The notes beneath the pieces are model-generated. The model was given only the letters and a program-made list of their open reading frames with translations, had not been told where the DNA came from and did no database searches. The translations under genes were made by a program, and so were the position numbers. Shown here one piece after another: positions 28,329 through 36,278 of a stretch of DNA of 64,000 bases. This DNA is from JACCZX01 sp963801035 (GTDB taxonomy: Bacteria; Pseudomonadota; Gammaproteobacteria; Burkholderiales; Burkholderiaceae_F): positions 124,001 to 188,000 of the forward strand of contig CAWDDF010000004.1 in the NCBI GenBank assembly GCA_963801035.1. The letters are read 5' to 3'. The first letter of the stretch is position 1. Every line of letters begins with the position of its first letter.

Positions 28329-29798
28329 CTATTTGCGCCAAAAACCAGGCGTAAATAGCACCAGAACGGCAAAAAGCTCGAGCCGCCCTATCAGCATCGC
28401 AAACGTGCAAACCCACGTCTGAAAGTCGCTGAGAACGCCAAAGTTGGACGCCGGCCCAACAAGGTTCAACCCCGGACCTGTGTTGTTGACTGAAGCAACG
28501 ATCGCTGTGAATCCGGTAGTGACATCCAGCCCCGAAAGCAGCAGCAGGAAGGTGAGCCAGATGATCGAGCCGCCATAGACCAACATGAACGCGAGCACCG
28601 CGAAGATTACGTTGTTCTCAACGACCTTGTCGTCGATGCAAACGGGGTTGATCAAGCGTGGATGAAGGATCCGAATCATCTCGCGCTTTGCCTGCCGCAA
28701 CAGAATCAGCGCGCGAATCATCTTGATCCCGCCTCCCGTTGACCCAGCGCATGTGGTGAAGCCAGATAGGAACAGCATCAGAATCGGCGCGAAGAGCGGC
28801 CACAGGTTGTAATCAGTGCTCGAGTAGCCGGTCGTCGTCGCCACCGACACCACATTGAACAGTGCGTAACGAAGCGCGCTTGCCCAGTCGGTATACACGT
28901 TATGAACAAACAAAAAGACCGCGACGACCAGCACCGCCGCCGCCAGCGTGAACATGTAAGCGCGCGCCTCGGCGCTTTTCCAGTACGGCCGCAACGACAT
29001 TCGGCGCCAAGCGGTGAAGTGCAGCAGAAAACTGAATCCTGAAAGCAGCATGAATACGACGGCAACGGCTTCGATCAGCGGCGAGTTCCAGTACGCAAAA
29101 CTGGCGTCGTGCGACGAAAATCCGCCTAGCCCTACAGTCGAACACATGTGCATGAAGGCGTCGCTCCAGCTCATGCCGGCACAGGCATAGGCCAGAAAAC
29201 ACGCCAGCGACAACACAAAATAGATCGCATACAAAGCCTTCGCCGTATCCGCGATGCGCGGCGTGAGCTTTGTTTCTTTCAACGGACCCGCGGTCTCGGC
29301 TTTAAATGCCTGCGCGCCACCGACACCTAGCAGCGGCAGGATCGCTACAGCCAGCACGAGAATTCCCATGCCGCCGATCCAAACCATAAAGTGGCGCCAG
29401 ATGTTGACCGGCAAAGGCAGCTGATCGATTCCGGAAAGCGCGGTGCCGCCAGACGCGGTTAAGCCCGACATCGCTTCAAAGTAGGCATCCGTGATCGACA
29501 GATCGGGCAACTGCAACAGAAGCGGCAACGTTGCGAATGCAGGCAATACCGTCCACACCAGCGTCACCAACAGGAACCCGTCGCGCACCTGCAGCTCCCG
29601 GCGAAACCTGCGTGTCGCCAGCGTCAGTGCCAGGCCGGATACTGCCGTGACCAGAAGAGCGATATCGAAGCCGCGTTGCGACCCATCGTCCGCAGCAACG
29701 GCGAACGCCAGCGGCACCAGCATCGTCGCAGCAAACATCAGCACGACGTAGCCAAGAACGTTGAAAACCGGGAGCGTGGAGCGCACGAGCGCAGTCAT
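28329..29798 (-). CDS. trkH: Trk system potassium uptake protein TrkH
   Basis: Inner-membrane potassium channel subunit of 489 residues that works with the cytoplasmic gating protein TrkA. About ten hydrophobic segments are visible, and the four glycine-containing selectivity loops can be read: LTASGGTALSG, CSTVGLGGFSS, VATTTGYSST and VNNTGPGLN. It lies on the same strand as trkA, but 4.1 kb and a TRAP transporter operon separate the two. In many betaproteobacteria they are adjacent, so the TRAP genes look inserted. Confidence 0.92.
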   Translation of the reverse strand: MTALVRSTLPVFNVLGYVVLMFAATMLVPLAFAVAADDGSQRGFDIALLVTAVSGLALTLATRRFRRELQVRDGFLLVTLVWTVLPAFATLPLLLQLPDLSITDAYFEAMSGLTASGGTALSGIDQLPLPVNIWRHFMVWIGGMGILVLAVAILPLLGVGGAQAFKAETAGPLKETKLTPRIADTAKALYAIYFVLSLACFLAYACAGMSWSDAFMHMCSTVGLGGFSSHDASFAYWNSPLIEAVAVVFMLLSGFSFLLHFTAWRRMSLRPYWKSAEARAYMFTLAAAVLVVAVFLFVHNVYTDWASALRYALFNVVSVATTTGYSSTDYNLWPLFAPILMLFLSGFTTCAGSTGGGIKMIRALILLRQAKREMIRILHPRLINPVCIDDKVVENNVIFAVLAFMLVYGGSIIWLTFLLLLSGLDVTTGFTAIVASVNNTGPGLNLVGPASNFGVLSDFQTWVCTFAMLIGRLELFAVLVLFTPGFWRK

Positions 29799-29881
29799 GG
29801 TGAACGGCGGCGCGGATTATGCGCTGCGCTGCCTAGGCGCTGTCGCTTCCGCGCGCCGTAGCAAGCCGCGGTTGTTGCAAG

Positions 29882-31838
29882 CTATCGACCGTAAAGCACG
29901 CTAGGCAGCCACATGCCGATCTGCGGGAAGACATACAGGATGAAGATTGCGATCACCTGTATTCCCATGAACGGCAGCATTCCGGCAAAGATCTGATTCA
30001 GCGTTACATGAGGCGGCGACACGCCTTTCAGATAAAAGGCCGCCATCGCAACCGGTGGCGACAAAAACGCGGTCTGCAGATTCAATGCCACGAGCAGCCC
30101 GAAGAAAAGCGGATCAACGCCGTACTGCGGCAGCAGCGGAACAAAGATCGGCATGAAGATCACGATGATCTCGGTCCACTCGAGCGGCCAGCCGAGAATG
30201 AAGATGATGACCTGTGACAACAACAGAAATTCAATCGGCGTCAGGCCAAGCGACGTCACCCATCTTTCGATGATTTCCTGACCGCCGAGCAACGCAAAAG
30301 ACGCAGAGAATATCGACGCACCGACAAACAACCAGCACACCATTGCGGATGTCTTTGCGGTCAGAAAAACCGAATCGCGGACTACCGGATAGTTCAACTG
30401 CTCCATAGGCAGCGGCCAGCAGCAGCCCTCCGAGCGCGCCCGCTGCTGCCGCTTCGGACGGCGTTGCCAGCCCGAAGACGATCGATCCCAGTACCGCAAT
30501 GATCAGCAGTGCAAGCGGAAAGAAAGATGACAGCAGCATCTTGAATATCTCAAGACGCGCGAAGTTGAATGTGGCGTAAAAGATCAGCAACGCAACGACA
30601 CAGATGGCCAGCACGATCCAGAACGCCAGCGGAGCGTCAACGCGTTCCGCGGATCAGTATCCGGTGTCGCCGTTTCTTGCGTGTTCGCCTTCGGGGCCTC
30701 GGCCGCAGCCTCGTCTTTCGTCGGCACCGTCGACGCGCCCTTAGCCGCGTCGCCTTCGGAGGGCGGCTCCTGCAACGATCCTTCAACCGGGGGCGGTTCA
30801 GCGAGCCCCGTTGATGCCTGATCGACGTCACCTCCGGCTTCTCCCGCAAAGCCCATCGCCTGCAGGCCGGTGGTGTCCTGCACCACTGGTGGCGCAGTTA
30901 CCGATCTGAATATCAGCCCCATGAACAACACAACGACTAATGCGGGCAGCAGCGTGATGCCGAGTTGGAAGACCAAAGTGCGTGCCGGCACATCTGCATT
31001 TCGCGGACCCTTGAGGCCGCGTACCAGACCGCTTACTGCGCGATCGCCGGTGTGCGACAAGCGCTGCGCGAACGAGGGCAACGCGACGCGCCGGTCTTCT
31101 TCCGACAACGGCGGCATCAGACTGGGCTTGATCTTCGCCAGGACGATCACATACCCGACATACAGCGCGGCCAGCATGATTCCTGGAAAGAACGCGCCGG
31201 CATACAACTGCACGACCGACACGCCTGCCGTAGCGCCATAGACGATCAACAGCACCGAAGGCGGAATCAAGATACCCAGACACCCGCCAGCGGTAACAGC
31301 GCCGGCTCCAACCTGGACGTTGTAGCCAGCCTTCAGCATTGCAGGAAAAGCAAGCAGCCCCATCAATGTCACGACCGCACCGACGATCCCTGTTGCGGTC
31401 GCAAATATCGCGCACGTGACAATGGTCGCAACCGCGAGCGAACCTGGTACGCGCGCCATCGCAAGATGCAAACTTCTGAAACAGCTTTTCGATCAGGTTC
31501 GCGCGCTCGACCAGGTAACCCATGAAAACAAACAGCGGAATCGCGATCAACACATCGTTGGACATCACCGAATACGTGCGCTGAACCATCAGATCGAGGA
31601 TCTGATTGAGAGCAAGATCGGGGTTGACGCTGCGATACGCGAACCAGCCGAACATCATGCCCATTCCCATCAGCGTGAACGCTGTCGGAAAGCCCATCAT
31701 GATGGCGACCACCACCAGGCCGAGCATCAGCAACCCGAGATGGCCGTTGGTGATGGTCTGCGCGCTTACCAGCATGAAAACGCAGCCGGCGATCAAAATC
31801 GCCATCAGCGAAAAGCCGAACCAGAGTTCCTTTCTCAT
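29882..31838 (-). pseudogene. dctM: TRAP transporter large permease DctM, long form, broken by three frameshifts
   Basis: Large membrane subunit of a TRAP importer, about 650 residues if repaired. It begins MRKELWFGFSLMAIL at ATG 31838 and shows typical DctM blocks (LIAIPLFVFMGYLVERA; ATGIVGAVVTLMGLLAFPAMLKAGY; GGCLGILIPPSVLLIVYG; LATPSEAAAAGALGG). A Pro/Glu/Ala-rich low-complexity insert of about 90 residues sits mid-protein; long DctM proteins with such an insert are known. Frame changes lie near 31472 (one extra base), 30632 (probably one missing) and 30408 (one extra). The ATG overlaps the dctQ stop by 4 bp. With dctQ and dctP also broken, the whole operon may be inactive or poorly sequenced. 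Confidence 0.85.
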
Positions 31839-32455
31839 TTGGTTTGTTCGCGCACGACGTATTGGTCGAGCTTCTGAATATCCTCGTCCTTGACGTGCAC
31901 CATTTCTTTCAGCTTGTCGACGTCGACTTCCTCGACGTCTTGCTCGCGTGAAGGCCAGTAACCCTGCCTGATGCAAATGACGCAACGAATGATCTCGACG
32001 ATGCCCTGCAGCAGCAGGATCGCGCCGGCAATCGGAATCACCGTCTTGAATGGGTAAATCGGCGGACCGTCCGCGGTGACGTTTGAATGTTCGTTGATCG
32101 CCCACGATTCGGACGCGTAGTTGTAGCCGGCCCAGGCCAGAGCGACCACGCCCGGAATAAAGAAAACGATGTAAAGCGTCAGGTCGATCGACGCCTGCGT
32201 GCGCGGCTTGAAAAACCCGTACAGCACGTCGCCGCGCACATGGCCGTTCTTCGAGAGCGTGTAGGCGCCGGCCATCATGAACATCGTTCCGTAGAACATG
32301 GTCATTACGTCGAACGCCTAAGCGTGAGGAGCACCCAGCGCGTAGCGGGAAAACACCTCCCACGACACAAACAGCGTCAACGCGACGATCAGCCAGGAAA
32401 ATGCCTGTCCGATCCAGGTACTAAACCGGTCGACCGCCAGCAATAGCTTTTGCAA
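31835..32455 (-). pseudogene. dctQ: TRAP transporter small permease DctQ with in-frame amber codon
   Basis: Small membrane subunit of about 206 residues. Unlike its neighbours it has no frameshift but an in-frame TAG at 32318-32320 (codon 46), at a position where related proteins have Trp in a PxxWAFD motif (here APHA-stop-AFDV). The part before the stop (WIGQAFSWLIVALTLFVSWE) and the part after it (MFYGTMFMMAGAYTLSKNGH) are both typical DctQ membrane segments. TTG 32455 is preceded by GGAGAGGG, so I take it as the start. A downstream ATG at 32305 could restart a protein lacking the first membrane helix. A TGG-to-TAG substitution is a different lesion type from the indels seen elsewhere. Confidence 0.8.
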
Positions 32456-32512
32456 AGGCCCTCTCCCGCCGGTCGTCGTCGCTTGTTCGACCGCTCAATT
32501 ATTCATAATACA

Positions 32513-32542
32513 AAAACCATCCGGCACTCGCCGGATGGTTTT
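32513..32542 (-). terminator. intrinsic terminator/attenuator between dctP and dctQ
   Basis: In the direction of the operon, AAAACCATCCGGC pairs perfectly with GCCGGATGGTTTT (13 bp) around a GAGT loop and is followed by further T. It starts about 20 bases after the dctP stop and about 60 bases before dctQ. Such hairpins are known to let the binding protein be made in excess of the membrane subunits. Confidence 0.88.
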
Positions 32543-32563
32543 ACATCGACCGCAGGCGCTCGG

Positions 32564-33740
32564 CTACGCCTTCTTCGGTGCCGTGCCAGACTTTTGTCCA
32601 AAGTAATGCTGATACGCCATGCCCCGATTGACGTTGGTATCCAGATCCCACCGCACCGCGCGCTCGGCGAACGCACGCTGCGACGCTTCGATCTCTTTGA
32701 ACAGCGGATTCTCCGCGGATTTTCTTCGCTGCCGCCTGATCGTAAGCAGTGAGCTGCTGCTGCAGAATGGCCGTGGGCGTGCGGTAGAACTTCACGCCCT
32801 GTTTCGTCTGCATCTCGATGTAATCTTTCGAATAGCGATCGACCGCCTTCCAGGACATATCGGCCGACGCCGCTTCAACGGCGTTCTCGATGATCGCTCG
32901 CATTCTGCGCGGGCAGCGCATCGTATTTCGGCTTGTTGAACATGATCTCGAACTGTTCGGCGTTCTGGTGAAAGCTCTGCAGCATGCAGACCTTGGAAAC
33001 GTCCGGGAAACCGAGGATGCGATCGGAGCTTGCGTTGTTGAACTCAGCCGCATCGAGCAGGCCGCGATCCATCGCCGGAACGATTTCGCCGCCAGGCAAC
33101 GCATTGACCGCTGCTCCCATCCCGGTGAACACGTCAATCGAAATGCCGACCGTGCGGAACTTCAGCCCTTTGAAGTCAGCATGCTGTTCGTGACCGGCTT
33201 CTTGAACCAGCCGAGCGGCTGCGTCGGCATCGGACCGTACGGAAACGAAACGACAGCGGCATTGATCGAGTTATAGAGCTTGGTCAGCAGATCCTTGCCG
33301 CCGCCGTACTTGTGCCATGCCAGCAGCATGTTGGCGTCCATACCGAACGCCGGACCCGAGCCCCACAGCGCAAGCGCGTTCTGCTTGCCATAGTGATAAG
33401 CAAGCACGCCATGGCCGCCGTCGAGCGTGCCCTTCGTCACTGCGTCGAGCAGGCCGAACGCCGGCACCACCGCGCCCGCCGGCAGCACTTCGATCTTCAA
33501 TTCGCCGCCGGTCATGTCGTTGACCTTCTTGGCGAAATCGTTTGCGTATTCGTGAAAGATGTCCTTCGCCGGCCACGTGCTCTGCCACCGCATCGCGACC
33601 GGCGTGGTTTGTCCTTTTGCCACCATCGGAAAGCCGAGCGCTACGGCACCCGCGCCAGCCGCGCCTGAAAGAAATTTGCGGCGTTTTCCGACTGAAGACG
33701 CGGTGTCCTTCTGCTTGTCTTTTGTTTTGAGAAAATTCAT
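32564..33740 (-). pseudogene. dctP: TRAP transporter substrate-binding protein DctP, broken by three frameshifts
   Basis: Periplasmic solute receptor of about 390 residues if repaired. The N-terminus MNFLKTKDKQ leads into a twin-arginine signal (KRRKFLSGAAGAGAVA). Mature-protein blocks follow: MRWQSTWPAKDIFHEYANDF, GGELKIEVLPAGAVVPAFG, GGHGVLAYHYGKQNALALWG, then in other frames FKGLKFRTVGISIDVFTGMG, NALPGGEIVPAMDRGLLDAA and NPLFKEIEASQRAFAERAV. Frame changes lie near 33178 (probably one missing), 32904 (one extra) and 32722 (one extra); the true stop is TAG at 32564. The family is that of mannitol- or alpha-keto-acid-type receptors (DctP/TAXI-independent); no substrate can be named. A strong terminator follows. 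Confidence 0.85.
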
Positions 33741-33957
33741 GGGGTCTCCTAGGGGATGCAACTAACGTTTTAAAACTCGTGCGACTTCGAGGCCGGTAGT
33801 CAAAGCGCCACTGATTGCCTGGGCAAGCGGCAACTGCAAGAGTCGCTAGAACAAATGCCGCATTCGTGCATTCTATTGAAAGCATTGGCCGCTGTAACGT
33901 GTGTAGCGACGAACTTCGCGTAAGTCCCAAGAAGGAGCTCGTTGCGCAGTGCAGCAA

Positions 33958-35373
33958 CTAACTAAAAAAACCAAGCCCGACGGTGAACATCTTTTCCACG
34001 CGCGGTATCACCCGTTTGTTCTCGACGAAGATGATCAGGTGATCTTCAGGCTGGATCGCCACATCATGGTGCGCCATTAATACCTGCGCCTGATCGCCGT
34101 GCCCACGCACGATTGCACCGATGATCGCGCCGCGCGGCAACTCGACCTGTTCGATCGTCTTGCCGATCACGCGCGAGCTTCGGGCGTCGCCATGCACGAC
34201 CAGCTCGAGCGCTTCTGCGGCGGCCCGGCGCAACGTGTGCGCCACCACAACGTCCCCGCGGCGGGCGAAGCGCAGCAATGCGGACATGGTGACGTAGGAC
34301 GGTGAAATGGCGATATCGATCTGTCCGCCCTGCATCAGGTCGCCGTAACTCTTGCGGTTGATCAGCGAAATCACGCGGCGCGCCCCGAGCCGCTTCGCGA
34401 GCAGCGAGCTCATGATGTTGTTTTCATCGTCATTGGTCAGCGCGACGAACAGATCGACGTCCGCAACGCCTTCCTGCAACAGCAGCTCCTCGTCGGTGCA
34501 GTCGCCGAGCAGCACGAGCACCTCAGGCGGCGTTTGCTGCGCCAGAGACTCGGCGCGGCGCTTATTGGCCTCGATAATCTTGACGCTGCAACGCTGCGCA
34601 ACATCAAGCCCTTCGCCGGTGGACAGCGCACGGGCAAGACGCAAACCGATGTTGCCGCCGCCGGCAATCATCACGGTTCGCACAGGCCTTTCCATCCGCC
34701 GCAGCTCGTTCATCACCGCGCGCACATCGCGCGTGGCAGCCAGAAAAAAAACTTCGTCGCCAGGCAGGATCATCGTGTCACCGTCAACGCGTACGCTGGC
34801 ATCGTCGCGAAACAGCGCGACGATGCGCGTATCTACATTCGGGATGTGACGCCGCATTTCCTTGATCGGCTGCGATACCAGCGGCCCACCAGCGAATGCC
34901 TTGACCGCGATCAAGCTGGCACGGCCATCGGCAAACTCCAGTACCTGCAAAGCCTCCGGAAAGTCCACCAACTTCAGCAGATAGTCGGTCACCGTCTGCT
35001 CGGGAAAAATGACTTGCGTCGCACGGAAGCCACCTTCGCCCATCAGGTCCGGGTGCTGCTGCAACTCGGTGTTGCGCACGCGCGCAATGCGCGTCGGTAT
35101 GTTGTAGAGATCGGCCGCCACTTTGCAGGCGACGAGATTCGTCTCGTCGTATGCGGTGACTGCGATCAGCATGTCGGCGTCGTGCGCGCCGCCTGCCGCC
35201 AGTGTCGACGGCAGCGCGGCATTGCCAACCAGTCCGCGAAGGTCGAAGCGGTTCTGCAGCTCCGCAACGCGCGCGCCGTCGATGTCAATCACCGTAATGT
35301 CGTTTGCTTCCGAGACCAGCGCTTCGGCCACCGAAGTGCCGACCCTGCCGGCGCCGACGATGATGATTTTCAT
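33958..35373 (-). CDS. trkA: Trk system potassium transporter TrkA
   Basis: Cytoplasmic gating subunit of 471 residues that binds NAD(H) or nucleotides and opens TrkH. It has two tandem RCK units: the first Rossmann fold starts IIIVGAGRVGTSVAE and the second starts VMIAGGGNIGLRLAR (about 232). Each is followed by a TrkA_C domain (about 140-220 and 375-455). Its start lies 29 bp downstream of the ntrX-like stop, so trkA reads on from ntrYX. In related genomes trkH follows directly; here the TRAP operon intervenes. Confidence 0.93.
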   Translation of the reverse strand: MKIIIVGAGRVGTSVAEALVSEANDITVIDIDGARVAELQNRFDLRGLVGNAALPSTLAAGGAHDADMLIAVTAYDETNLVACKVAADLYNIPTRIARVRNTELQQHPDLMGEGGFRATQVIFPEQTVTDYLLKLVDFPEALQVLEFADGRASLIAVKAFAGGPLVSQPIKEMRRHIPNVDTRIVALFRDDASVRVDGDTMILPGDEVFFLAATRDVRAVMNELRRMERPVRTVMIAGGGNIGLRLARALSTGEGLDVAQRCSVKIIEANKRRAESLAQQTPPEVLVLLGDCTDEELLLQEGVADVDLFVALTNDDENNIMSSLLAKRLGARRVISLINRKSYGDLMQGGQIDIAISPSYVTMSALLRFARRGDVVVAHTLRRAAAEALELVVHGDARSSRVIGKTIEQVELPRGAIIGAIVRGHGDQAQVLMAHHDVAIQPEDHLIIFVENKRVIPRVEKMFTVGLGFFS

Positions 35374-35402
35374 GAAACCGTGGAGCGAGCAGTCGGCGTT
35401 AC

Positions 35403-36185
35403 TTAGTCGTCGTACTCGTGGGTGCTGCGCTGGGAATAAACCGGTGGCTCGCTGCGCGCCGCAGGCATTTCGTGTGCACTGGGAACTTCATCGGGCGAAC
35501 GATCGTTGCGGCGTGAGCCCCGCGACAGCTCGATTCCAAGCTGCTTCAACTTGCGATACAAGTGCGTGCGCTCCAGCCCGGCGCGATCGGCAACGCGCGT
35601 CATGCTGTAGCTCTCGCGCACCAGGTGATATTCGAAGTAGACGCGCTCAAACTGATCGCGCGCGTCGCGCAATGGCTGATCCAGAGCCACGCCGTTATGT
35701 TCGGTCGGCTGAGCCTCCGCATGCTTTACCACCGCACTGTCGGCCTCGACAGTCGTAACGGCAGGCACCGGCGCTATGGCGGCCGATGCGGGCACCGCCA
35801 TTCGCATGTTGCGCATCACTCGTCCGCGCTCCAAGCCGGAGCGCACCGCAGTCAATAAGCGCGTCATCGCAATCGGCTTCTCCAGAAATTCGAGCGCACC
35901 GAAGCGCGTGGCTTCCACCGCAGTGTCGATCGTTGCGTGACCCGACATCATGATGACCGGCATCGTCAGCTGACCGGTTGACGCCCATTCCTTCAGCAAA
36001 GTCACACCGTCGGTGTCAGGCATCCAGATATCGAGCAACACGAGGTCGAGCTCTTCGCGGCTGCGTGCGGATCGAGCCGCGGCTGCATTTTCCGCCGTCA
36101 ACACAGCGTGGCCCTCGTCAGCCAGAATTTCCGACAGCAGCTCGCGAATTCCAATTTCGTCGTCAACGACGAGGATGTTAGCCAT
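35403..36185 (-). CDS. NtrX-like response regulator lacking the AAA+ domain
   Basis: Response regulator of 260 residues that pairs with the NtrY-like kinase upstream. The receiver (about 1-120) has ILVVDDEIGIRELLSEILADEG, the phospho-Asp in LVLLDIWMPDTDG and Lys in FLEKPI, all typical of NtrX. The sigma-54-activating AAA+ domain of true NtrX is absent. After an Ala/Pro-rich linker comes a Fis-type helix-turn-helix (about 180-222: FERVYFEYHLVRESYSMTRVADRAGLERTHLYRKLKQLGI). It should therefore bind DNA but cannot activate sigma-54 polymerase by ATP hydrolysis. A polar tail of 35 residues follows. The upstream gap of 93 bp to ntrY is unusual but has no visible signal. Confidence 0.87.
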   Translation of the reverse strand: MANILVVDDEIGIRELLSEILADEGHAVLTAENAAAARSARSREELDLVLLDIWMPDTDGVTLLKEWASTGQLTMPVIMMSGHATIDTAVEATRFGALEFLEKPIAMTRLLTAVRSGLERGRVMRNMRMAVPASAAIAPVPAVTTVEADSAVVKHAEAQPTEHNGVALDQPLRDARDQFERVYFEYHLVRESYSMTRVADRAGLERTHLYRKLKQLGIELSRGSRRNDRSPDEVPSAHEMPAARSEPPVYSQRSTHEYDD

Positions 36186-36278
36186 GACCGATCAACAAGC
36201 TTTCTGCAATTAAGTATGCAAGCTTACGCCGCACGCTGCGTGAACGCGAAACGTGCCGCTTTCTATCGCCACCAAAAT

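Noticed and set aside
34534..35406. Plus-strand open frame of 290 codons opposite trkA
   Set aside because: Shadow of a complete, conserved trkA gene.
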